In this document: positions 1 to 12,832 of the stretch, one piece after another
Position numbering within the stretch: the first letter of the stretch is position 1
Layout of the letters: every line of letters begins with the position of its first letter
Origin: Pontederia crassipes
Lineage: Eukaryota; Streptophyta; Magnoliopsida; Commelinales; Pontederiaceae
Reading direction: 5' to 3'
Length of the DNA: 64,000 nt
Assembly (NCBI GenBank): GCA_030549335.1
Contig: CM060198.1
Span: 45,597,353-45,661,352 of the forward strand
Program-made: the position numbers and the translations under genes
The notes under the pieces: generated by a model
Told to the model about the DNA's origin: nothing
The model's input: only the letters and a program-made list of their open reading frames with translations
Database searches by the model: none

Positions 1-867
1 AAGAATTTTAATTTATCGTATACAGATAGTTCTATATTTATATTTAAAGAATATCATGTATAATACAAATCGAAACTTACTCTTTCAAATAAAAAAATAT
101 CTGCACATAAATTCACCATATCGTTATATATAAAATGAAAGAGGGAAAATCGTGAGTTCATGATATCATTTTAATAATTTGTATGTATAAAGAAATGAGT
201 GGAATTCATTAATATATTTTAAGGGCAAGTATATATTTCAATCTGCGCTTCGTTTGGTAATTCAACTGATTCGAGTACCCTTCAATCATAGGGGTAACAT
301 TCATGCTTGTATTTATAATTTGGGTTTAAGGCAGATGTGAAGCATTTTTCGTGTGAATCACGTGTTAAGCGATTTTGTATTTATTATTTTTTTAATATTT
401 TTTTACTAATAACTTAAATGAACATTGATAATATAAAAATGTGGTTTAAATAATCAATAACAACTATATTCATCATTTTCAAAATTTTAGTTTATCTACA
501 TTATTATCCTTCATAATTGATATAGATATGTTTTATAACCTTTTATGTTATAAAAATATTTTTTTATTATCATTAATGATTCTTCAAACAATTCATAAAA
601 AAAATATAAAAAATAATAAAAGAAAATACTTGTAAAATCATTTGACACGTGCTTCATAAGAAAAACACTTTGATATGTACATTAAACCCTTATAATTTTA
701 TTTCTCTAAGATAAATCATCTTCAATACGTATTTAATACTGTATCTATTATTATAAGAATCCATTCTTCCGAAGCGTTAGCATTTCTTCATTATTTGTTA
801 ATTAAACCAGCCTAAAATAGAGCAACTGTTAATATGAATCGACGATCAAATAATACGAAGAATTAAG

Positions 868-905
<38 letters not shown>

Positions 906-2667
906 ATAAAGCGTGAATTAAAATCATGAAACAATGGAAGATTCCCGAGATTTATTGTCCTCGTAGAATAGTAATAAATCACATGACCTTTCATATATCT
1001 ATTCCACTTTGCTTCGAATAGTAAATAAATCTATAATTTTGTTAATGTAAATGCTCATAAAGCATTCAACTCCACTGACATACTATTATTTAAATTAAAT
1101 ATGTTCTTCATAAAAAAATAATTAATAATATCATGCAAATAAAAAAATACAAAGAGACTTGTAGTTTTGGTCTCATATCACTCGTAATCACACTAATGAC
1201 TAAACTGGTTAAACTGATTCGATCAAATTAGACTGACTTTTATTAAAATAATATTAATTATAATAACTTAAAAAATATAGTATGACTTAATGATGTAATA
1301 TATGAATGTTGTACTAATAACTTATTAATAATAAAAAAATATTACTAATGTAATTTTTACTTATTAAAACTTTTAATAATAATAAATAATAATTTCCAAC
1401 ATAAAATTATTAATATGTTACTATTAAATTTATTTCTTGTTTAATTACAATATAATTTTTATTAATAAATTTTATCTTAAATTACTGAACTTTTTATCTT
1501 TTCTTTAACACTTTTCTTTTTTATGTCCTTTATTAATTTTCTTTTTAATTGGGAAAATATGTGTAGCACCACTAGATATTCATTCATCACCATCTGATTC
1601 ATGATGGACCATTGATCAAAAAAATATTTAATTAATAAATTCATCAAACATCGTGAATCCTAATGAACGTTTAGTCTGATCATATTGGTTCAATCGTGAC
1701 TCAGTAATGAATTTAATCTGATCGTTGATCGATTCTAAAAATATTTGTGACAAGAGAGGGTGAAAGTGGTTGTCATTCTATAATTTTTTATTTTATAATA
1801 GAAATGACTAAATGATCAATAATCATTAGTATGATAATGTTAGATACATGTGAATAGATCCCACATTTTCCTTGAAAGTATATAATCATATTTTAATATC
1901 TTACCAATTGTCCTAAAAAAATTCTACAATAGTATTAATCCTAGTCTTAGTAGATGAGCCTTACAAAAGCGGTAACTCAGTGTAGAAAGATTCTTTTTCA
2001 AATATTCCAATTGATTTGAAAGCTAATAATGCCTTCTATCTATCTTTAAAATATCAATTTTGTATCTTATTAATATTATTTTTTTATAGACTTTAGAACT
2101 TCATGGCCCTATTGTTCGTGGTAACCTAATATTTCATCTTTTATCTATATCTATGATTGAGATAATTCTTAATTTTATAAAAACTGAACTTGAAGAGCTA
2201 TTATAAAATATTTATAATTTTTTAAGGATAAAATCATATCCCAAATTATTTAACAATAATTGTTATATAATCTAGACTGAAAGAAAAAAAAATTTTCTTA
2301 TCAATAATTTCACACCAAAGGTAAAAGAAATTTAAATTCAATCTTACACGAACTTTGTTGTGGTTTATTCATTAGAATGTCTACATTTAATGTATTGGTC
2401 GAAAGAATGGTAGGTGAAATCACATACCCTACAAATATCTCCCCTTTGGTTCGATTTTGTTCTACTCTTGCTCGATGGTTGACCACAAGAAGATAAGGAG
2501 AGATAAAGAAAACAATATTCATCATATCTTTTCAGGACTTGAGAAAAGGCGTCACTCACACGGAGAAACAAAAATAACTAATAAAATTTTATCTTTATCT
2601 TTTTTATTTTGTTTTCTTTGTGTGTTGCAATATGTACATAACTTATACTGGCCACATTTACACATGT
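1..2667. other. AT-rich intergenic DNA, no gene seen
   Basis: No reading frame here resembles a known protein and the sequence is strongly AT-rich throughout. A (TA)n microsatellite of about 17 units lies at 869-903. The stretch ends where the 5' LTR of the first gypsy element begins at 2668. The short frames around 2310-2711 have biased, low-complexity translations and run across the LTR start, so I do not treat them as genes. Confidence 0.7.
869..903. repeat. (TA)n microsatellite
   Basis: Uninterrupted alternating TA of roughly 17 units, seen directly. Confidence 0.95.
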
Positions 2668-4832
2668 TGTCGAATACTTCAAATTTTTATCAGGGGCATT
2701 TTGATCTTTAGACTAAAATTCTCATGATCTTCCTATTTAAAGTTCAAATCTCTTTTAAAAATCCTTTTTCCTCACATGCGTACCTGACGGCCAAATTTGG
2801 AGGAGCATGCACAAAGAGGAGGAAGAAGAGGACGAAAGAGAAAAAAAGAAAACTAGAATTGAAAGGTATGTAAAGAGGATTCAACATCTTTCTCCCATCT
2901 CAATGATATTTTATTTGAATTGAGAGTTTCAAGAACGTCATGTTCTTGATAAAGATTTTGATTGAGGATTACATGATTTAAGTTACACAATCTACTAAAT
3001 TTATGACTATTTTGTACTAATTTTTTGGATAAGTTTTACTTATTCCAAAATTACAAATAATATATGGATAGAAACTCTCGAAGTCTAATTTCCAGAGAAA
3101 TTCATTTCAACCGATTTGAAGATGTATAAAAATAGTTATGATCCAAATATCGGATTATTGTCATGCTATCTCGGATAACAACGAGATGAAATTGTAAACA
3201 TTATCACAAATTGGAAATACTGAATTGGGGTTTGAAATTAATTCACAAGTTAAAGGTTCATATTATCTTTATGTGAAGATTAGAATCATTTGAAAATAAC
3301 AAGATTAAATTATGTTATTAATATTTTAGTGCTTGCTATAATACTACGTAGAGAATAGGTTCTGTTGTATGAATTTTTAGAAAAAAATCCTAAATCTTGT
3401 TAATGAATGAAAATTGCATTTTTAATATTTCTATGATGCATAAATGCTAAGAGACCATACCATGTTTTAAATTAGTTTTATTGAAGTCTTAATTTAAAAA
3501 ATCAAGAATTTCGAGTGGAAGATCGGACTTCCAAGACGTTAGCACGGCTGTCTTAGATCCCAAAATGTCCGTTACTAAAAGGATGGAAACGGTCAAGGGA
3601 CGTCATTCTGTCACACCCATGACATATACTATCACGACCATGATAGTGTCAGTCATGACCATGACCATGTCGGTCAAGAGCGTGGCAAATAGAGGTGAAA
3701 AGACTGGGTTCTATCATGGTCGTGACTAACTCAATCACGACCGTGACAGCCCGAAAAATGAATTTAAGTTATATTTAAGTTAGTTTTAAGGTATTTACTA
3801 TTATGTATTATTGATTGATGATTTTATATGAACCTAGATACATAAAATGCATGGACAGTCGTAATTATGTTAAAATCTAAAGACTAAGGGACGTAAACTA
3901 TTTTGTTGATTGTGATAATAATGAACCTAGTTGAAGAATACTATTACTTGTCGCTCCTCGAATTGAAGATAGAAAATATTGTGCCCTGCTCCATTGTGTT
4001 AGAATTTTCCTCGAAAAATTACTATGTCCAGCACCTTGGAGTAAGCATTTCTTGAGGAAATAACTATATCTTACCGGTAACGGTATGTATATTCTCACTC
4101 ACCTTCGGGTGACGGAGCCTCGGCTCCAAGGCCTAGCTAGTCTACTGAAGAGCAACAACATGATTCTTCAATTACTGATAAGTTCAAAGACTGTTACTAA
4201 ACTGACTGAGAAAGAATTGATGACCACGAAAGTGGGATCCAAAGGGTTATGAAGCAATTTTGAGGATATTATTGAGACAAGGTAAGGACAAGTGCTAGTC
4301 ACTTGATTGATATACTGATGATAATATTATATGTCAAGTATTTTACTGACATAGATTCATAATGATTCAATGATATGTACACTATGTAATCATGACATGG
4401 CATGCATATATGTTTCTTTTATTATGAAATTGTCATATACATATGTCATGTAGTATATTATTGCATAGGATGCATCACATACACTACATAGCCTTTACAT
4501 ACTCTAACTAGGAAACCCTGCATCTTGAATCCATGAAGATGACTGATCTGTCTGGATGGATGGCTGACTCAACTCATGATGGTGAAGTTGCAAATAGTCT
4601 AGGCTAAGAATAATGTCATGAGTATGTTAAACTACTATCTTAGAAGTGTTTTCCGGATAATGAACTTCTAGCTTTATCTATGACTTTAGTTACAAGGTTT
4701 TTATTTAAAGACTTCCGCTGAAAAGACAAGTTTTATTTTATCTTCATGATTATGTTATGGCAAACAGGCTAGCACTGTCGAAGTGACCTAATTGCCTGCT
4801 AGCAATTGGGGATGAAATTTCGGGGTATTATA
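2668..4832 (+). repeat. E1 5' LTR
   Basis: 2165 bp. It shares with the other gypsy LTRs of this window a conserved segment around 4095-4140 (GACGGAGCCTCGGCTCCAAG), also seen near 24288, 42008 and 49930. It ends ATTATA just before the degenerate primer-binding site. A cluster of imperfect GTCACGACC/GGTCGTGAC words lies at about 3600-3750. Confidence 0.85.
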
Positions 4833-5289
4833 GTTGATATCAAAGTGTAGTTACGACCTATGTTAAGCATGTTATAGAATTGTTAAATGTCTAAGTCCAT
4901 GTCCAACCGTTATGAGCAGTCATCTAAGGTAAAGAGTATGTAAGTTTGTGTCATATCTGTGAATGTTTTATATTAGCCATTTAATATTGGTTGTTATCTT
5001 AATGATGGAAGTAAAAAATCTTCCGATGAGAATGCTAATTATTGCGTCCAAATTTGATAGTATTGTCAAATTAATTGAGAGCAATATGTAACCTGAGATG
5101 TGAGCCTTATTGTAAATTGTAAGAATGATTGACGTATGATAAGAAATGGATTGCCCATAAATGATTGTTTATAACAATTCAACAAGTTTTCATAATCTAA
5201 AGATTGAAATAACTAAGAAAACTATAGTGAAATTCAATTTTCACAAAGCAAATAGAAGGTTCACTGACTGATAAAATGACAAGTATGAG

Positions 5290-8200
5290 GTGGCAGTTTG
5301 ACATAACAATGTCATCAGGAAGGGTCTACACCAGGCAATACCTCCTAGAAAAACCAATGATGATGGAGGGAGGTAATTATTCAGCTGACCTCATAGTGCT
5401 ACCCATGGTGGACTATGATGTTATATTGGGCATTGATTGATTGTCACACCATGATGTCTATATGATGTATCGGCAAAGGAAGGTCATGATCAATAAGAAG
5501 GATGACAATTCTGTAACCTTCTGTGGAATTCCATCTAAGGAAAGAAAGATGATGATTTCTTCAGTCAAGACAATCAAGATGTTGAACAAGAGTTGCCGAG
5601 GATTCTTGGCGAATGTAGTCAAGAGTGATTTTCAACCCAAGCCACTACAAGAGCTTGAAGTGATGAAGGACTTTCCAAATGTATTTTCCGAAGAGCTTTC
5701 GGAATTACCTTCAGAAAGGAAGATCGATTTTCATATAGAGTTGATGCCAGAGATGATCTCGATCTCTAAACCTTCCTACAGGATGGCACTAGCTGAGATG
5801 AAGAAACTGAATGCACAACTGTAGAAACTACTAGATAGGGGTTTCATTAAATCAAATGTGTCCCTATGTGATGCACATGTATTATTCATGAAGAAGAATG
5901 ATGAATCACTGAGGCTATGTATTAACTACAGGATGCTCAATAAAGTGATCATTAAAAATAAGTACCCATTGTCCAAGATAGATGATCTTTTTTATTAGTT
6001 ATCTTCTACATCAGTTTTCTCAAAAATTGACTTAAGAAATAGATACCATCAGCTCAGAGTGGCTGATGAGGACATAGCGAAGAAAACCTTCAGATCAAGG
6101 TATGACCATTATAAATTTTTTGTAATGCTTTTTGGACTGACAAATGCTCTACAGTATTTATGAATTTGATGAACAAGATATTAAAGTCTCATTTGGATAA
6201 GTTTGTGATAGTATTTGTGAACGACATCCTGGTATATTCATCAAGTCCTAAAGAACACCAGAAGCACTTATAGATTGTTCTGGAGACTTTGCAACAACAT
6301 CAATTATATGCAAAGTTCTCCAAGTGTGAATTCTGATTGGAACAAATGATGTTTGTGTGTCACATTGTTTCAAAAGAAGGAATTTCTGTGGATTCAGCAA
6401 AGGTTGAAGCAGTTATTAATTGGGAAAGAAAAAAAAAATAGTGACTCAAATTAGGAGTTTTCTAGGATTGGCCAACTACTACAAGAGGTTCATCCAAGAT
6501 TTTTGTAAGATTGCTTCACCAATGACCAAACTGACCAAAAAGGAGGAAAAGTTTAATGGGAATCAGAAATGTGAGGAAAGCTTCCTGGAATTGAAGAAGA
6601 GACTGACCTCTGCACTAGTGCTAACAATTTCCACAGGAGTTGAAAGCTACATGGTGAATAATGATGCTAGTGGTACCGGACTGGGTTGTGTGCTTATGCA
6701 ACATAAAAAAGTTATGACATATGCTTCAAGGCAGCTCAAGCCTCATGAGAAGAATTACTCCACTCATGATTTGGAATCGATAGTTGTGGTGCTTGCCTTG
6801 AAGATATGATGCTACTATTTCTAAGGAGAAGAATTCAAAATTTACATTGACCACAAGAGCCTCAAGTATGTGTTTACTAAAAAAGAACTCAACATGAAAC
6901 AAAGAAAATGACTGGAGTTTTTTAAGAATTATGAGTTTGATATTCTTCACTATTCAGGGAAGGCCAATTCAGTGATATATGCTCTAAGTAGGAAGTATGA
7001 AGGGTCAGTGACATGTTTGAGGGTCTACAAGTGAACTCTAATTGAAGGAAGCACACGGGAAAAAACAAATGATGCACTATGTCATCCAACTTGAATTGGT
7101 GATCAAGATTACACAGGCACAAAAGGAGGACCCAGAATATAAAGACATGAAAGCTCTGTGTGAGAAGAGACACCCAGATTATAATATTGATGAAGATGGA
7201 ACTATGAGGTTCCAAGGCAGACTGTGAGTACCTGAAGACAAGGAATTGAAGAAAGAAATTCTGACCGAGTGTCACAAGTCAAAACTTACTATTCATCCAG
7301 GAACCACCAAGATGTTCAAGGACATTCAGAGAATATTTTGGTAGAAGGATAAGAGAAGAGATGTGGCAGAATTTGTGTCTAAGTGTTTATTCTGCCAATA
7401 GGTGAAGATTGAAAACAAAAAATCACAAGGATTGCTGAATCCACTGCCCAACCTCAGTGGAAGTAAGAGGAGATCACAATGGTCCTCATTGTACGTCTCC
7501 CAAAAACACAGAAAGGACATGATGCGATATGAGTCATTGTGCACAGATTGATCAAATCTACTCACTTTTTATCATATAATGTGAGATTATCAGCCGCAAG
7601 TATGACACAATTATATGTGGATGAGATTATCTAGTTACATGCAATTTTTGTTTCCATTGTATCGAATAGGACTCGAAATTCACAACAAGATTTGAAGAGG
7701 ATTGTAGTATGCGTTTGGCACAAGGCTGCATTATAGTACTTTCTTTCACCCTCAGAGTGATGGACAAAGTGAAAGGACAATCTAAACTCTGGAGGACATA
7801 TTAAGAGAAAGTGCTATAGATTGATAAGGTAGCTAGGATGATCATCTTGCCTTAGTTGAGTTTGCCTACAACAACTGTTATCATTCCTTCATAAAAATGA
7901 TACCATTTGAGCATTGTATGAAGAGCTTGTAGGTCTCCCACATGTTGGAGCAGTTGGTGAAGGAAGACTACTAAGACCTAAGCTAGTAGAGAAGTAAGCA
8001 AAGAAAGTAGATTTGATAAAGGAGAGGATGATGGCAGCTCAGAAACCTATGCAGACAAGAAGAGAAGGGAACAAATCTATCAGATTGGAGACCATATACT
8101 GCTTAAGGTATCTCCTACCAAAAGATTTATGACCACATTCAGTAGAAAGGAAAAATTAACTCCTATATACATTGGACTATTTGAGATTCTGGAAAAAGTT

Positions 8201-8480
8201 GAAGAAGAAGCATACAAATTGGCATTGCCTCCTTCATGTGTCAGGATCCATAATTTCTTCCCTGTGTCTATGTTTCACAAATACACATATGACAACTCTC
8301 ATGTGGTGGTGACTGAGGAACCAACCATTAAGAAAAGTACCCTACAAAGATACTTGAGTATGGTCAGCGTCTGAGAAACAAGATAGTGAAGATGGAAAAA
8401 ATTGCATGGAAGCACCGCAACGGCCTTGAAACAACATGAGAATTGGAAGACGAAATAAAAGAATAATTTTCAAGATTATT
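5290..8480 (+). pseudogene. E1 gypsy pol remnant (protease end, RT, RNase H, integrase, chromodomain-like tail)
   Basis: The translation follows a gypsy Pol in order but with many stops and frame changes. The protease C-terminal part and RT N-terminus lie at 5441-5824, where the linker ends in a stop. RT continues to about 6350; its catalytic box reads FVNDILVYS near 6215, so one of the paired Asp residues is Asn. RNase H follows at 6420-6990 and the integrase with its HHCC region at 7180-8030. The usual SDRDPRF motif is degraded near 7660. The C-terminal block 8129-8480 ends in a run resembling a chromodomain (AWKHRNG, then ELEDE). It would have copied and inserted E1; it cannot now. The same domains are better kept in E6. 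Confidence 0.85.
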
Positions 8481-8541
8481 TGGTAAGTATTCTCTTATCT
8501 TAAGATTCGTGGATGAATTTTCTATTAAGGTCAGGGGAGGA

Positions 8542-9346
8542 TGTAATATTCCAAATTTTTATCGGGGACAATTTGGTCTTTGGGCCAAAACCCTCATGAT
8601 CTCCTCTTATTTAAAGCCCAAATCTCTTCTAAAAATCTTTTTTCCTCACATATGCACCTGAAGATCATGTTTGGAGAAGAATCAAGAGGAGGCACAAAGA
8701 GGAAGAAGAGGAGGAAAGAAAAAAAAAAGAAAAAATAGGATTGAAAGGTATATAAGGGGGAACCTTCTCACTGATATTTTGTTTGGATTGAGAGTTTCAA
8801 GAAACCTTGTTCTTGATAGGGATTTTGATTAAGGGTTGCGTGATTTAAGTTGCATAATTTGTTACGTGACTATTTTGTAATAATTATTTGGATAGGTTTC
8901 ATTTATCCTAAAATTAAAAACAATATATGGATGGAGAAGTCTAGTTTTTAGAGAAATTTGTTTCATCCGATTTGAAGATGCGTAAAAATAGTTATGATCT
9001 AAATATTGGACTAATATCATACTATCTTGGGTAACAACGAGATGAAATTATAAAAAATATCATAAATTGAAAGTATTGAATTATGGTTTAAAATTAATTC
9101 ACAAGTTAAAGGTTCATGTTATCTTTCTGTGAAAATTAAAATCATTTGAAAATAACAAGAACAAATTAAGTTATTAATATTTTAGTGTCTGCCAGAATAC
9201 TATGTAGAGAATAGATTCTGTTAGTTATATTAATTTGTAGGAAAAAGTTATAAATCTTGTTAATGAATGAAAATTACATGTTTTAATGTGTTCTATGATG
9301 CATAGATACTAAGAGATTGTACCTAAAATATTTATGATATTTTCAA
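8542..9346 (+). repeat. E1 3' LTR, left part
   Basis: This aligns with 2668 to about 3460 of the 5' LTR. It starts directly after a purine-rich tract (8530-8541, AGGTCAGGGGAGGA-like) expected of a polypurine tract. It breaks off where E2 begins at 9347 and resumes at 23664. Confidence 0.85.
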
Positions 9347-9725
9347 TATTGATGTGCCTTGAATTATGTACCATGTACCCAAAATTATGAAAAACAAATG
9401 AGAAAAAAGAAAAATGAGGATTTGTGACGGAAGCGAAGGGCTTGGGCCGGCCCAAGCCCATAGTCCACCACTGATTATAGTGGGGGTGTGGGCAGGCGAA
9501 GCCCCCCCGATATGGACCTTTATATATGAGGGTTAAGATTTTATCTTGACGTACTCTTTTTTACTCATAGTAGATTTCTTTTGACGGCAGCCTCCTTTGC
9601 CCGCGGATGTTTCTTTCTTTTTCACATTGATCAAAAGAATTTTACCATGTTAAATCTCTGTATTCATCTTCTCTTCCTTTTGTTATTTTGATTATTCATC
9701 GATCATCAGTGTTTTACTTTCAACA
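9347..9725 (+). repeat. E2 5' LTR
   Basis: About 379 bp. It carries a TATA-like TTTATATATGAGG (about 9519-9531) and ends CAACA, one base or so before the primer-binding site. It differs from the 3' copy by a GC-rich insert around 9440-9480. Confidence 0.8.
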
Positions 9726-9760
9726 AATTGGTATCGCAGTCGAGTTTTTTTTTTGCGAAG

Positions 9761-10990
9761 ATGAATACAATGAAGTTCGATATCATGAGATTCGATGGGA
9801 ACACAAATTTTAGTTTGTGGCATGTTCGAATGCTTGCTAAGTTTAGAATGGGTTGACGAAGGCGCTGTCGGGTAAAAGCCGAATGCCATGACGTTCGTTT
9901 AGGAGGAACTTGACAAGAAGGCAATGCCTGACGAACGATATTCTTTAGGAAGTTCTCACAGAGAAGACGGTGGCTGATTTCTGGATGACGTTGGAAATCC
10001 TGTATCTGACAAAAATCCTAGCGAATCGACTTGTGTTGAAGCAGCGTATGGCCGAACGTACGTCAATCAAATCACACAAGCGCATTCATCGTCCTAATCA
10101 ATGATTTGAAGAACGTAGATGCGAAGATTGATGATGAAGATCAGACGCTATGACTTCTTTGTTCTCTGCCTTCTTCATATAAAACCTTTAAAGAGACGAT
10201 GATCTATGGTAGGGACAAATTCACATTTGACGATGTTAAAGGCAGACTGCTGAACAAAGAAAAGTTGGATAATGAATTGGGATCAAGCAATAAATCTGAT
10301 GATCAAACCTCAGGTCTGATCGCAATAAGCAGACATCAGACGAGAAATCAAAATCAAGATGGATCCAAATCCAAGTCGAAGAATAAAAATAAAGTCTGCA
10401 ATTATTGCAAGAAGAAGGGTCATATCAAAACAAAGTGTTACAAATTACAGAATAAGAATAAAAGAATCAACGAGAGCAACAAGAAGGGAAATGAGAAGGC
10501 TAATGTTGTAGATGCCAGTGCAGCAGAAAGTGAGAGTGAAGATGTTTTGTTGGTAACAATAACAAACAAATCCATATCATCAAGTGAATGGATTCTCGAT
10601 TCTAAATGCTCATACCATATGTGTCACAATCGAGATTGGTTCTCCACGTACAAATCTATTGAATGTGGAGTCGTTCTTATGGGTAACAATACTAACTGTA
10701 AGACTTTTGATTTTGGGTCCATTCAAATTGAGATGCATGATGGGATTGTTATAACATTATCTGAAGTCAGACATGTTCTTGATCTGAAGAAGAATCTCAT
10801 TTCGCTCGGTGTCTTAGACTCAAATGGTTGCAAAGTTGTTATTAAGTCTAATGAAATTAAGATTTCTCGTGGAGTTCTTATGTTGATGAAAGGCCTCAAA
10901 ATTGGTAGTTTGTATGTTCTTCAAGGTTCGATGGTGATAGGTTCAGCAACAGTCTCATCTACCTCAGAGGAAGATTGCACAAAGTTATGA
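9761..10990 (+). pseudogene. E2 gag and protease
   Basis: The gag begins with an ATG at 9761 and soon meets stops and shifts (a stop follows KFRMG near 9855). A long open stretch at 10199-10990 then carries a CCHC zinc knuckle (CNYCKKKGHIKTKC, about 10399-10440) and a copia protease region. The protease active site reads DSKCSYHM near 10600, where copia proteases have DSG, so the catalytic motif is altered. A basic Lys/Asn-rich linker surrounds the knuckle. The role was particle formation, RNA binding and polyprotein cutting. The block is broken. Confidence 0.82.
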
Positions 10991-11714
10991 CATATGCATT
11001 TGGGTCATATGAGTGATAAGGGCATGCAAGTTCTCAACAATAGATATATTCTTCCTGATGCAAAAGTTGGAAAATTAGAACTGTATAAGTATTGTATCTT
11101 CAGAAAGCAGAACAGAACTAGCTTCGGCTCAACCATTCATAAGACAAAGGGAACCCTCGATTACATTCATTCAGACTTATGGGGTTCTTCTTAGGTTCCT
11201 TCGAAAGAAGGAAATAAGAATTTGCTGACATTTATTTATGACTTCTCTAGAAAAGTTTGAGTTTATTTTTTGAAGCATAAAAATGATGTATTTGAAACAT
11301 TCAAGTCATGGAAGACTTTACTAGAGAATCAATTTGAAAAAGTTGTGAAGAGGCTGAGGTCTCATAATGGATTAGAATTCTGTAATTCTAAGTTCAATGA
11401 ATTTGGTGGTAAAGAAGGCATTGCGAGGCATCGCACAATTGTGAGGACTCCACAGCAGAATGGAGTCGCAGAAAGAATGAAGAAAACTTTACTAGAGAGA
11501 ACTCGATGTATGCTATCAAATGCATGACTTGTCAAGGAGTTTTGGGCAGAGGCTATCAACTTGGCATGTCACTTAGTGAATCGGTCTCCTCTCCAATCCT
11601 TAGACTTGAAAATTTTTTAAGAAGTGTGATCAGGTAATCCTCATAATTACTCACATTTAAGAGTTTTTTTATTGTCCTACGTATGCACATGTTAATGATG
11701 GAAAGCTTGAACTT
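10991..11714 (+). pseudogene. E2 integrase, 5' part of pol
   Basis: HLGHMSDKGM (from 10997) is the pre-integrase HHCC entry, and the core continues with HSDLWGSS. The second catalytic region reads LRSHNGLEF near 11370, with His where copia integrases have Asp. TPQQNGVAER near 11450 holds the conserved Glu context. Stops lie at about 11193, 11258 and 11526. The reading stops at 11714, where the E3 target duplication begins, and picks up at 21327. Confidence 0.82.
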
Positions 11715-11719
11715 AGAGT
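11715..11719 (+). repeat. E3 target-site duplication, left copy (AGAGT)
   Basis: AGAGT precedes the E3 5' LTR and is repeated exactly at 21327-21331 after the 3' LTR, the 5-bp size expected of LTR-retrotransposon insertion. Confidence 0.88.
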
Positions 11720-12778
11720 TATTGAATCCCATGTTTTGATGATAACAAATCAAATTGGACATAAAAAGGCACTAATCTATGCTCAAGTGATAATATGCAG
11801 GTGTAGAATTGATATGATCTCAGTTGCAGAAGAAATTGTCGATTAAAATGATAAAAATGAAATTTCAACATACGATCGGTCGACCAATTGGTTGACCGAC
11901 TGTGAAGATCGATCGATCGATATCAAGTAGAAAAAATATCGAGACTGTACCGGTCGACGATCCGGTCGCTACACCGGTCGATCGAATAGCACAAGGACGA
12001 ATTCAAGAAATGTCGGGACTGTACCGGTTGATGTTCCAGTCGTTGCACCGGTCGATCGAACAGTAAAGGACGAATTCAAGAAAAAGTCGAGACTATACCA
12101 GTCGACGTTTCGGCCGAACAGCTTAAAAAGGTAACAAATATGCTGCAATGGTCGCATTGACCGATCGATCGACCCATTAATGCGGTCGACCGATCACAGT
12201 GCCAGATGAATAGTAACGGCTATTTTTCGAGGAGAAAATCATGGAAAACTATCTGGACGAGATTCTCACATGTACAAGATTATAAAAGGAGTGCCAAAGC
12301 CTGAAGAAAACTTATCCAAGCAAGCAAGACTATTCAAAAGAGTATTTCAAGTTTTTGAGCAAGTTCTTCCCTTTTCTCTTCCAAACTTTGATTGTGAAAA
12401 ATTTTGTAAAAGAAAAAAGTTAGAGGAAATATTTATTCTCTGATCTAGAAAAGATTGAAAGCTCATTGTAAAAGAGGAGTGCCTTACCTCTTGAGCGGAT
12501 AAGAAAGCGTGTGGTGTAAAAAGGATTATTCTCTCCCTACAAGAAAAGAGAAAGATAGTGGATCTCCGACGGTTTCGAGATCGAGAAGTCATAGCGGGGA
12601 CGTATGCCAAAGAGTTGGGGCCGAACCTCGTCAACATATCATGACTCATTGTGTTTGCTTTCTTGCTCCCTTTTTATTATTTGCTTATGATCATTTTTAG
12701 TGATTTTTCGAAAGTGATTTTATAAAAAATATTTTAAAACACCAATTCACTTCCCCTCTTGGTGCTTTCGATCCTACA
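11720..12778 (+). repeat. E3 5' LTR
   Basis: 1059 bp. The expected TG start is degraded to TATTGAATCC and it ends CCTACA. A cluster of CGGTCGACC-type palindromic words fills 11875-12205. A TATA box (TATAAAAGGA, 12281-12290) follows, so the cluster sits in the presumed U3 promoter region. Confidence 0.9.
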
Positions 12779-12832
12779 ATTGATATCATAGCCGGTTGCT
12801 CTTGTTTTTTAGATTTAAAAATCTTTAGATCT

